A stretch of 64,000 bases of DNA, from positions 434,001 through 498,000 of the forward strand of contig NZ_SMYO01000004.1 in NCBI RefSeq assembly GCF_004358205.1, in the 5' to 3' direction. Below, piece after piece: positions 43,036-50,045 of the stretch. The notes below the pieces were generated by a model. The model saw only the letters and a list, made by a program, of their open reading frames with translations. It did no database searches and was not told the DNA's origin. The position numbers were made by a program, and so were the translations under genes. This DNA comes from Bacillus salipaludis. GTDB taxonomy: Bacteria > Bacillota > Bacilli > Bacillales_B > DSM-18226. Every line of letters begins with the position of its first letter. Positions within the stretch are counted from its first letter, which is position 1.

Positions 43036-44313
43036 TCAACTATATTGCGGACGTAGTTTAGTCCGTTTATTAACGTGCTGCTCTGCCCCTATTGCAGCAA
43101 TCGCGCCATCCGCTGCAGAAATGACCGCTTGTTTGATTGGAGTTCTTCTCGCATCCCCGCCGGCAAAAACACCTTCGGCACTAGTCTGAAGAAGTTCATC
43201 AACACTCACATAGCCTTCCTCATCTCGCATTACTGCGCCTTTTAAGAAATCGGTTCCCGGTTTCATCCCGCCAAGATATAAGAAGACACCATCTGCATCC
43301 CATACTTGTTCTTCTTTTTTATCATTTAAAATCACAATTTTCTCAACGCTATCCGTTCCAATAATTTCTCTTAAACGATGACGGCGATAGATTTCAACCT
43401 TTGGATTGTTTTCAAGCCCGGATAGGTCTGCATCCCCTTTTAAATTCTCAATTGGAATTAATAATTTGACCCTTTTACAATATTTTGAAAGTGTTTCAGC
43501 CTCATGAATGGCTTCTTCGTTATCTCCAACAACTGCGACAACCTGGTCCTGATAGAAAGCGGCATCGCAAGTTGAACAGTAGCTGACACCTCGTCCGGTA
43601 AATTCCTCTTCTCCCTTTATTTTATTTGATGGAGCCTTTGCACCAACCGCAATAAAGACACTTTTCGCTTGAACCGTTCCCTTTGCCAATTCAATCTTCT
43701 TAATTTCATTCGTGAAATCCACAGATAATACAGTAGAACGAACAAATTCCGCCCCAAAATCCTTTGCTTGAGCCTGCATTCTAGTTAAAAGCTCGAGACC
43801 AGTCAGTTCTTCACGTACTCCTGGATAGTTCGCGATTTTATGGGTAATAGCTAAGGTTCCCGCCTTAGGCGCCTTATCAATGACAAGAGTCTTTAATTTT
43901 CCGCGTGCTGCATAAACAGCTGCAGATGCTCCGGCAGGTCCTCCTCCGATTGTAACAAAATCATAAACTTCTTCGAGAACTTGAGGGGTTACAGGTTGAA
44001 AAATAGATGTTTCCTCAACCTTCACTTGTTCCATAGTTGGTTTTTCCTTGTTGGACGAACTATCAGCATCTTCAGGAATATCAAGAAGCTTCCTAAACTT
44101 TTTCTCTTGAAAACCTAATACAAGCTTGCCATTAATAAAGGTTGCAGGTGTACCAAAAATTTTCCGTTCCTTTAGCTGATCGAAATACTCTTTATGTATG
44201 GAAGCATTCCGTTCTTCGTATTCAATTCCCCAATCCTTTAAAGCAGATTTTACTTTTTCGCAATAAGGGCAGCCAGTACTGCTGTAAACAATTACTTCTA
44301 ATTTTTCTGTCAT
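43036..44313 (-). CDS. Glutaredoxin-thioredoxin reductase fusion flavoprotein
   Basis: This 425-residue protein has residues 1-80 as a glutaredoxin/NrdH-like domain with C15-P-Y-C18 and the cis-Pro loop FGTPATFI. A Ser/Glu-rich linker of about 30 residues follows. Residues 117-425 form a thioredoxin reductase-like domain with the FAD loop TIGGGPAGASAAVYAARG, redox centre C246-S-T-C249 followed by D, and GVFAGGDARRTPIKQAV near the end. The NADPH site deviates: VVAVVGDNEEAIHEA lacks the usual GGG.SA pattern, and the HRRxxxR motif is absent. The electron donor is therefore unclear. Upstream lies a PerR-type palindrome, and dps is the upstream neighbour on the same strand, which suggests a peroxide response. 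Confidence 0.85.
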   Translation of the reverse strand: MTEKLEVIVYSSTGCPYCEKVKSALKDWGIEYEERNASIHKEYFDQLKERKIFGTPATFINGKLVLGFQEKKFRKLLDIPEDADSSSNKEKPTMEQVKVEETSIFQPVTPQVLEEVYDFVTIGGGPAGASAAVYAARGKLKTLVIDKAPKAGTLAITHKIANYPGVREELTGLELLTRMQAQAKDFGAEFVRSTVLSVDFTNEIKKIELAKGTVQAKSVFIAVGAKAPSNKIKGEEEFTGRGVSYCSTCDAAFYQDQVVAVVGDNEEAIHEAETLSKYCKRVKLLIPIENLKGDADLSGLENNPKVEIYRRHRLREIIGTDSVEKIVILNDKKEEQVWDADGVFLYLGGMKPGTDFLKGAVMRDEEGYVSVDELLQTSAEGVFAGGDARRTPIKQAVISAADGAIAAIGAEQHVNKRTKLRPQYS

Positions 44314-44389
44314 AATTGCAGCCTCCTAAATAAATCCTTTTCTGTTACTATTATAATAATATTAATATTAGTTAAAAGTCAATCCTTTT

Positions 44390-44404
44390 TAATAATTATT
44401 ATAA
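44390..44404 (-). promoter_or_regulatory. PerR-box-like palindrome before the reductase fusion gene
   Basis: TAATAATTATTATAA matches the Bacillus PerR box TTATAATNATTATAA at 14 of 15 positions (13 of 14 fixed ones). A second partial match lies at about 44351-44365. The region is AT-rich, so chance matches are possible, but the neighbours are dps and a thiol reductase. Confidence 0.45.
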
Positions 44405-44415
44405 TTTAAATGAAT

Positions 44416-44450
44416 GCAAAAAACAGAGTCCAATCATCATGCTGGACTCT
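44416..44450 (-). terminator. Terminator of dps
   Basis: On the minus strand AGAGTCCA and TGGACTCT form an 8-bp stem followed by GTTTTTTGC. Confidence 0.8.
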
Positions 44451-44459
44451 ATAACAGGT

Positions 44460-44906
44460 TTAAATTGTTTTACCAAGGAAGGCTTGGAGCATCCAAATAT
44501 GTTTTTCTAAGCCAGAGTGGATGGCTAGAAGCATATCGCCGGTCGTTTCATCATTCAATTCCCCGGCTAAGTTCATTCCCTCTTTTAATTCCCCGGTGAT
44601 AATTGAGAAATCGTTAATAATGGATTGAACCATGGCCTCAGCGGCTTCGTTGCCGTTTGCTTCTTGGATGGATGAAAGCTCCAAACATTCTTTCATGGTT
44701 GCGACAGGATTTCCACCAATGGATAAGAGTCGTTCGGCAAGTTCGTCCACGTGAACACCTGCTTCATTATAAAATTCCTCGAATTTAGTATGTAACGTAA
44801 AAAATTGGTTTCCTTTTACATACCAATGATAATTATGAAGCTTCATGTAGAGAACAGACCAATTGGCGATTTGCTTATTTAATACACTAACTAGTTGATT
44901 ATTCAT
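44460..44906 (-). CDS. dps: Dps-family DNA-binding ferritin-like protein
   Basis: This 148-residue protein of the Dps/MrgA family has [51 protein letters not shown], with the inter-subunit ferroxidase residues (H, D and E in H-W-Y...H..FEE.Y.E...HVDELAER). These 12-subunit cages oxidise and store iron and protect DNA from peroxide. It lacks a long basic N-terminal tail. The start has GAGGAGG at good spacing. It shares its strand and likely its stress response with the reductase fusion. Confidence 0.93.
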   Translation of the reverse strand: MNNQLVSVLNKQIANWSVLYMKLHNYHWYVKGNQFFTLHTKFEEFYNEAGVHVDELAERLLSIGGNPVATMKECLELSSIQEANGNEAAEAMVQSIINDFSIITGELKEGMNLAGELNDETTGDMLLAIHSGLEKHIWMLQAFLGKTI

Positions 44907-45250
44907 TAATAAAACCTCCTCATTTTCAATTTCTTCTATATTATTTCTAAAAAGATAGGAAAGATTCCTTTTTGATTTTTAGTTGAATGATGTCAATTTG
45001 GTGAAGATTTCCGGTTTGTGTTACATGAGCGAAACATCTTGTAAAAAAGCATCCTAAAACATCCAATTTAGTTGAGGTCTGGAAAAAAATGATTTTTGGT
45101 TGGTAATTCCATTTGCTGAATAAATGCATTTATAGCAGTGGCTAAATGAGTTTATTTATACCTTCCACTTTTTGGGTACTGAATAAGAATGTTACAACTG
45201 ATAGCCTTATAGATAGACAAACGAGCGAAATGATTAGGAGGTTTTAAGAT
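44907..45250. other. Divergent intergenic region between dps and the hydrolase gene
   Basis: These 344 bases hold the ribosome binding sites of both divergent genes. They are AT-rich; ATAATATAG on the minus strand (about 44934-44942) could be part of the dps promoter. I see no convincing gene or RNA in it. Confidence 0.4.
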
Positions 45251-45856
45251 ATGAAATTTAATAAACTTAAGAAACTAGTAATTGCTGCGGGTATGATGGT
45301 ATCTTTATCAGCATTTACTTTAACAACAAAATCAGAAGCGGCAACAGGAACAGCACATAAAGTACAATATGGTGAATCATACTGGAAAATTGCAAAAGGA
45401 TTCGGAATACCTGTAAATAGCTTAATGGCAGCAAACCATAATGCACCTCTTTATGCAGGTCAAACTATAACATTACCATACTCTACAGTCTCAGCAGCAG
45501 ATAAAGAGCTAATGGCTCGACTTGTACATGCAGAGGCAGTTGGTGAACCTTATGCAGGAAAAGTGGCAGTTGCTACGGTTATTTTAAACAGAGTTTCAAG
45601 CCCTGATTTTCCAAATACCATAAGAAAAGTGATTTATCAAATCTCTAATGGACACTATGCATTCACTCCTGTACAAGACGGTCGAATCAATCAACCAGCC
45701 GACGCAGCATCCAAACGTGCTGTAAATGAAGCATTAGCCTTTAGAGGTCAAGGAAACGGCTCACTATTTTTCTACAATCCAAGAACAGCTCAAAGTAAAT
45801 GGATTTTCTCACGACCGGTTACGGTTACAATCGGAAATCATCGATTTGCAAAATAA
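45251..45856 (+). CDS. Secreted LysM-SleB/CwlJ-type cell-wall hydrolase
   Basis: This 201-residue protein has a signal peptide (likely cleaved after SEA near residue 30), one LysM domain (HKVQYGESYWKIAKGFGIPVNSLMAANH...LYAGQTITLP), and a hydrolase-2 catalytic domain with MARLVHAEAVGEPYAGKVAVATVILNRV, where the Glu of HAEA is the catalytic candidate. The tail has PADAASKRAVNEALAF. Such proteins cleave peptidoglycan, often the spore cortex during germination or the wall during growth. The start follows TTAGGAGGTTTTAAGAT. No partner gene is adjacent. Confidence 0.88.
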   Translation: MKFNKLKKLVIAAGMMVSLSAFTLTTKSEAATGTAHKVQYGESYWKIAKGFGIPVNSLMAANHNAPLYAGQTITLPYSTVSAADKELMARLVHAEAVGEPYAGKVAVATVILNRVSSPDFPNTIRKVIYQISNGHYAFTPVQDGRINQPADAASKRAVNEALAFRGQGNGSLFFYNPRTAQSKWIFSRPVTVTIGNHRFAK

Positions 45857-45909
45857 GTGCCTGGCACCACCCGAATTTTTCTTGTTTCACATGATTGTTT
45901 CACACCCCT

Positions 45910-45951
45910 AAAAAGCAGTGGATTCCGTATTATGGAATGCCACTGCTTTTT
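45910..45951 (+). terminator. Terminator of the hydrolase gene
   Basis: AAAAAGCAGTG and CACTGCTTTTT arms with an inner ATTCC/GGAAT pair and a T-rich tail. The rest of the 404-base gap (45857-46260) holds the regulatory elements of the permease listed separately; no gene is seen in it. Confidence 0.85.
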
Positions 45952-46029
45952 ATTATCTTTAATTATGAAGAAAGTACTCAAAGAATGTCGAAATTTCTGG
46001 TGACAAATTTTATTTACTATGGAATAATG

Positions 46030-46045
46030 TATGCATGAATGCATA
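46030..46045 (+). promoter_or_regulatory. Upstream activator site TATGCA-N4-TGCATA (permease gene)
   Basis: A perfect 16-bp palindrome TATGCATGAATGCATA, exactly 100 bases upstream of the -24 element at 46130. The same palindrome with another centre lies 99 bases upstream of the -24 element of the glutamate dehydrogenase gene. It is a good candidate for binding by the sigma-54 activator encoded at 50046. Confidence 0.75.
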
Positions 46046-46129
46046 ATTCTGAAAATTGTTAATTAACTGCACTAATGAAACTAACTACCGATAGTAAGTG
46101 TTTTTTCTACTATTATTAGAGTAGAAATA

Positions 46130-46146
46130 TTGGCATAAAAATTGCA
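46130..46146 (+). promoter_or_regulatory. Sigma-54 (-24/-12) promoter of the APC permease gene
   Basis: TTGGCAT (46130-46136), five bases, TTGCA (46142-46146). Consensus is TTGGCAC-N5-TTGCW with invariant GG and GC 10 bases apart, both present. Confidence 0.85.
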
Positions 46147-46260
46147 CTTTAGTATATTGAACTTTTTAAAAGTAAGGGGGAGTGAAAAATTAGTGAAAAT
46201 CAAAAGGGTTATTTACCCGTTGAAAGCGGTTTAATTATTTAATTTTTGGGGGAATGATAT

Positions 46261-47601
46261 GTGGAAAATACTGTACATTTAAAAAGGTCGCTCAAGTTAT
46301 GGCAGATTGTCGTTATGGGGCTCTCTTATATGGCTCCCATGGCTGTTTTTGACACCTTTGGAATTGTATCTGGGGAAACAAATGGGCATGTTCCAACAGC
46401 TTATATCATTGCATTACTTGGAATGCTATTTACAGCTATAAGTTACGGAAAACTCGTTCGGGTTTTTCCAGAAGCTGGATCGGCGTATACGTACACACAA
46501 AAAGCAATTAACAGCCACTTGGGATTTCTTGTAGGCTGGTCATCTTTGCTGGACTACTTATTCTTGCCCATGGTCAATGCACTATTAACAAAACTATATT
46601 TAAATTCTTTATTCCCTTCCGTTCCTGATTTCATTTGGGTATTGATTTTTGTTGGAATCGTTACATTTTTAAACTTGCGAAGTGTTAATATTCTTGCAAA
46701 TTTCAATGCATTTTTTGTATTTGTTCAAATAGCGATTATTATTGTATTTATCGTCCTTGTTATAAATGGATTGAATCATGGTGAGGGGCAGGGGACTGTA
46801 TTCAATTTACAGCCTTTTTTTAAAGAAGGAATGAATGCCTCCCTTCTAGTTACCGGCGCAACAATTCTTTGCTTTTCTTTTTTGGGATTTGATGCGGTTA
46901 CGACTCTTTCGGAGGAAACACCGGACCCGAAAAAAACAATTCCTAAAGCCATTTTGCTTACTGCATTATTCGGCGGCATTATCTTTGTTGTTACTTCCTT
47001 TTTTATTCAATTATTTTTCCCAGACATTTCAAGATTCAAAAATCCGGATGCAGCACTTCCGGAAATTGCACTTTTTGTTGGTGGGAAACTGTTCCAATCA
47101 ATTTTCTTGTGCACCACTCTTGTAAATACTCTCGCTTCCGGCCTTGCATCTCAAGCCAGTATTTCACGTTTATTATACGTAATGGGGCGTGACAATGTAT
47201 TTCCTGAAAAGTGGTTTGGTTATATTCATCCAAAATATAGGACACCGGTCTTTAACGTGATCCTGGTAGGAGTGATTTCTCTTTCGGCTTGGTTCTTTGA
47301 TTTAGTAACAGCTACTTCTTTAATTAACTTTGGTGCGTTAATGGCCTTTACATTTGTTAACCTTTCTGTCATAAGTCATTATGCATTCCGGAAAAAAATG
47401 CATCGAACGCCAAAAGGATTTTTCAATTATGTAATTATGCCATTAATTGGGGCCGGGACGGTTGGGGTTCTCTGGTTCAACCTTGAAGCCAGTTCTTTGA
47501 TTATGGGATTAGCGTGGTTTACCATTGGGTTTACATATCTACTCTATTTAACGAAAGCTTTCCGTAATGCTCCGCCACAATTTAAGGCTGAAGAAGCCTA
47601 A
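46261..47601 (+). CDS. APC superfamily amino acid/polyamine permease
   Basis: This 446-residue membrane protein has 12 helices. The start [28 protein letters not shown] and [29 protein letters not shown] are typical APC patterns, and the central [26 protein letters not shown] is the APC signature loop. It starts with GTG at 46261. Sigma-54 promoter and activator site upstream place it in the putrescine/GABA regulon of this segment. The likely cargo is putrescine, GABA or a related amine, which is inference from context. Confidence 0.87.
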   Translation: MENTVHLKRSLKLWQIVVMGLSYMAPMAVFDTFGIVSGETNGHVPTAYIIALLGMLFTAISYGKLVRVFPEAGSAYTYTQKAINSHLGFLVGWSSLLDYLFLPMVNALLTKLYLNSLFPSVPDFIWVLIFVGIVTFLNLRSVNILANFNAFFVFVQIAIIIVFIVLVINGLNHGEGQGTVFNLQPFFKEGMNASLLVTGATILCFSFLGFDAVTTLSEETPDPKKTIPKAILLTALFGGIIFVVTSFFIQLFFPDISRFKNPDAALPEIALFVGGKLFQSIFLCTTLVNTLASGLASQASISRLLYVMGRDNVFPEKWFGYIHPKYRTPVFNVILVGVISLSAWFFDLVTATSLINFGALMAFTFVNLSVISHYAFRKKMHRTPKGFFNYVIMPLIGAGTVGVLWFNLEASSLIMGLAWFTIGFTYLLYLTKAFRNAPPQFKAEEA

Positions 47602-47614
47602 TATATGGTAGTTG

Positions 47615-47646
47615 AAAACGCATTCTAGCCAATTAGAATGCGTTTT
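47615..47646 (+). terminator. Terminator of the permease gene
   Basis: A perfect 13-bp stem, AAAACGCATTCTA and TAGAATGCGTTTT, followed by T residues. Confidence 0.92.
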
Positions 47647-47665
47647 TTTATTTTTCTGAAAAAAT

Positions 47666-47681
47666 TATGCAAAATTGCATA
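47666..47681 (+). promoter_or_regulatory. Upstream activator site TATGCA-N4-TGCATA (glutamate dehydrogenase gene)
   Basis: TATGCAAAATTGCATA matches the palindrome at 46030 in both arms and stands 99 bases upstream of the -24 element. A second imperfect palindrome (GCATAG-CT-GCTATG) lies at about 47714. Confidence 0.75.
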
Positions 47682-47764
47682 ACCTCAATCATTTTTTCAT
47701 AATTTTCAAAAGCGCATAGCTGCTATGTATTAAAAAAACTCAGTAAAATAGCGGCTTTTTCAAG

Positions 47765-47781
47765 TTGGCACGGAACTTGCT
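47765..47781 (+). promoter_or_regulatory. Sigma-54 promoter of the glutamate dehydrogenase gene
   Basis: TTGGCAC (47765-47771), five bases, TTGCT (47777-47781), an almost exact consensus. It is 37 bases upstream of the ATG. Confidence 0.9.
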
Positions 47782-47817
47782 AATACCTTTTATAAGAATA
47801 AAAAATGAGGTGTTAAA

Positions 47818-49101
47818 ATGACAGTCAGTACACAGAAAAATGATACTAATTTAAAGGAACAGGATAATTCGCTTAATGAATTTCAAGAAACATTAAAGGA
47901 AGCGGCAAGCGTCCTAAATTATCCATCTCAAGTATTTGAATTTTTAAGTAAACCAATGAGATTTTTAGAGGTTAGTATTCCGATAACCATGGATAATGGG
48001 CAAACAAAGATTTTCCAAGGATACCGTGCTCAGCATAATGATGCACCTGGTCCAACTAAAGGCGGGATTCGTTTTCATCCAGATGTTACCCCTGAGGAGG
48101 TAAAGGCATTGGCCGGATGGATGAGTTTAAAATGCGGAATTACCGATCTTCCATATGGAGGGGCAAAAGGTGGAATTATTTGCGATCCGCGTGAGATGAG
48201 TTTAAATGAATTGGAAAAATTGAGCCGAGGCTATGTAAGAGCAGTAAGTCAAATTGTCGGACCAACAAAAGATATTCCCGCACCTGATATGTATACAAAC
48301 TCTCAAATTATGGCCTGGATGCTGGACGAATATGACCATATCCGTGAATTTGACTCACCAGGATTTATTACCGGTAAGCCTATTGCCTTGGGCGGGTCCA
48401 AAGGCCGCGAAACAGCTACCTCTAAAGGTGTTTTATATACTTTACAAATGGTAAGTGAATTAAAAAATATGCCATTAAAAGATATGCGCGTAATTATTCA
48501 AGGTTTCGGTAATGTCGGAAGCTATTTAGCTAACTATTTATATGAATTGGGAGCAAAGGTAATCGGGATTGGAGACCTGCTTGGTGGGGTATATGATGAG
48601 AATGGTTTAGATATCCCTAACTTAATTGACAGTCGGGATTCATTTGGAATCGTCAGCAACCGTTTTAATCAAGCGATTACAAACCAAGAATTATTAGAAA
48701 AAGAGTGCGATGTTTTAATTCCGGCAGCGATTTCTGGTGTAATTAATAAACAAAATGCTCACAAGATTAATTGTAGTATTGTCATTGAAGCAGCGAACGG
48801 ACCGACTACAAAAGAAGCGTTGAACATTCTTGATGAGCGGGATATTCTGGTTGTCCCTGATATCCTTGCAAATTCCGGCGGAGTTATTGTTTCCTATTTT
48901 GAATGGTGTCAAAACAATCAAGGCTACTACTGGAAAGAGGAAGAGGTTGACAGCCGCCTTAAGGAGAAAATCACCGATAGTTTTAAAAATGTATATAACA
49001 CCTCAAAAAGATACAACGTCAATATGAAAATTGCTGCCTATATCGAAGGAATCCAGCGCTTGGCAGAGGCTTCAAGATTAAGAGGCTGGCTTAAATATTA
49101 A
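47818..49101 (+). CDS. Glutamate dehydrogenase (Glu/Leu/Phe/Val dehydrogenase family)
   Basis: This 427-residue enzyme has the substrate lysine in PYGGAKGGIICDP, the preceding GPTKGGIRFHPDV, the NAD Rossmann block VIIQGFGNVGSYLANYL and the late NSGGVIVSYFEWCQN. The family converts glutamate to 2-oxoglutarate and ammonia with NAD(P). The length equals RocG/GudB of Bacillus. It is under a sigma-54 promoter. Here it probably regenerates 2-oxoglutarate, the acceptor used by the two transaminases (PatA and GabT) of the same module. Whether it is RocG or GudB equivalent cannot be decided. Confidence 0.92.
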   Translation: MTVSTQKNDTNLKEQDNSLNEFQETLKEAASVLNYPSQVFEFLSKPMRFLEVSIPITMDNGQTKIFQGYRAQHNDAPGPTKGGIRFHPDVTPEEVKALAGWMSLKCGITDLPYGGAKGGIICDPREMSLNELEKLSRGYVRAVSQIVGPTKDIPAPDMYTNSQIMAWMLDEYDHIREFDSPGFITGKPIALGGSKGRETATSKGVLYTLQMVSELKNMPLKDMRVIIQGFGNVGSYLANYLYELGAKVIGIGDLLGGVYDENGLDIPNLIDSRDSFGIVSNRFNQAITNQELLEKECDVLIPAAISGVINKQNAHKINCSIVIEAANGPTTKEALNILDERDILVVPDILANSGGVIVSYFEWCQNNQGYYWKEEEVDSRLKEKITDSFKNVYNTSKRYNVNMKIAAYIEGIQRLAEASRLRGWLKY

Positions 49102-49135
49102 GCTTTGTTAAAGGACCATGTTGTTTTTGAACAAC

Positions 49136-49324
49136 GTTGATTGGAGCGCAAGGCACGAAGACTCCTCGAAAATGCTACCGCATTTCCTTCGTGCGTGGGC
49201 GGATTCAAGGATGCAATTCAATGTCCTGTGGGAGTACGGGACAGGGGAGACCCCGCAGGAGCGAAGCGACGAGGAGGCTCCCCGGACCGCCCGCGAACCG
49301 CTTGTGCCTGGAGCGGAAATCAAC
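49136..49324 (+). repeat. GC-rich intergenic repeat, 189-bp form (copy C)
   Basis: It begins GTTGATTGGAGCG and ends CTGGAGCGGAAATCAAC. Compared with the 130-bp form it has about 60 extra bases after GACTCCT and a different right part. It is nearly identical to copy D at 58913. Flanks GTTAAAG (about 49107) and GTTTAAA (about 49331) are the outer family ends. The interior shows hairpin-forming arms CCTGTGGG and CCCCGCAGG. This fills the gap between two genes. Confidence 0.85.
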
Positions 49325-49369
49325 AACTAAGTTTAAAAGGCCAAATATAAAAGAAGGGGGATTTTTTTA

Positions 49370-49666
49370 ATGAAATTAGAATTCTTATCTGAACAAAAGG
49401 AACAGCAGCTTCTCCACTATTTTTGTATTATTTCCAATAACCACCGCTATGATTTAACGATTGGTTACTCCGAGCATTTCTTTGGAAAAGCAATGGTCAC
49501 CTCTTTGCAGACAGGAAACATGGTATTACTTTGCCAGGAAGATACCCCTAATGATGAATTTTGGGCATACAAATTAGGAATTGAACAAGAAGACATTCCT
49601 GAATTCTATGAATTTTTTGATCTTGTCTTACACACGCAATCTTTTCAGGAGCAATATGAACATTAG
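49370..49666 (+). CDS. Small protein resembling DUF3055
   Basis: This 98-residue protein has an ATG after AGAAGGGGG. The core HRYDLTIGYSEHFFGKAMVTSLQTGNMVLLCQED, followed by an acidic stretch and a final helical LTEE-like region, resembles my memory of DUF3055, a small conserved Bacillus family of unknown function. It is acidic, soluble and has no signal peptide. The next gene starts 14 bases later. Both lie between the glutamate dehydrogenase and the sigma-54 activator genes; transcription from the sigma-54 promoter upstream would have to pass repeat copy C. Confidence 0.5.
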   Translation: MKLEFLSEQKEQQLLHYFCIISNNHRYDLTIGYSEHFFGKAMVTSLQTGNMVLLCQEDTPNDEFWAYKLGIEQEDIPEFYEFFDLVLHTQSFQEQYEH

Positions 49667-49679
49667 GAGGTTAGAAGGC

Positions 49680-49928
49680 ATGGATTTTGATGTGGTTCTT
49701 AGCCCTGTATACGGAAAGATTGAAAAAGTTTCCATAAAGGGAGAATCCAGAATTTATGAGTGGGAGCCATTATTTACAATCAAAACTGCAGAAGGTATCG
49801 TCGAAACGATTCAAACGGGAATAAGCGGAGAAATTCATTCATTGGAGGTTCAAGAAGGGGATCAAGTCATTCCCGGAATGGTCCTGGCATATGTTAAAGA
49901 AGATTTGTTCTTTACAGGAAGCGACTAA
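49680..49928 (+). CDS. Biotinyl/lipoyl-like domain protein lacking the modified lysine
   Basis: This protein has about 82 residues. The stretch LSPVYGKIEKV...WEPLFTIKTAEGIVETIQTGISGEIHSLEVQEGDQVIPGMVLAYV has the beta-strand order and turn glycines of biotin carboxyl carrier/lipoyl domains, but the modification site, normally E-A-M-K-M, is replaced, with a Gly in the place of Lys in my alignment. It therefore should not carry biotin or lipoate. ATG 49680 follows TTAGGAGG at nine bases. It is translated next to the small DUF3055-like protein. A barrel-sandwich protein without cofactor might act as a scaffold; the function is unknown. Confidence 0.6.
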   Translation: MDFDVVLSPVYGKIEKVSIKGESRIYEWEPLFTIKTAEGIVETIQTGISGEIHSLEVQEGDQVIPGMVLAYVKEDLFFTGSD

Positions 49929-49939
49929 CTTTTTAAAAA

Positions 49940-49968
49940 AAGGAAGATGGAGATTACATCTTCCTTTT
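49940..49968 (+). terminator. Terminator before the activator gene
   Basis: AAAAGGAAGAT and ATCTTCCTTTT arms with a seven-base loop, directly after the small-protein pair. Confidence 0.85.
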
Positions 49969-50045
49969 AAGCATTTTTTTCTATTTGAAATTTTCTGTAT
50001 TACGTGTAGTATAAGATTGACAAGGCTTTAAGGGGGATGTAATAG

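Noticed and set aside
44947..45129. 60-codon minus-strand frame between dps and the hydrolase gene
   Set aside because: No ribosome binding site, no recognisable motif, and it covers the expected dps promoter region.
45855..45870. GTGCCTGGCACC after the hydrolase gene as an operator
   Set aside because: This short self-complementary word resembles common intergenic sequence in bacilli and lies downstream of the stop codon, with no promoter beside it.
49118..49370. Several overlapping frames of 60-77 codons inside the GC-rich repeats at 49.1 and 58.9 kb
   Set aside because: They exist in several frames at once because of the repeat's base composition; the same false frames occur in both copies.
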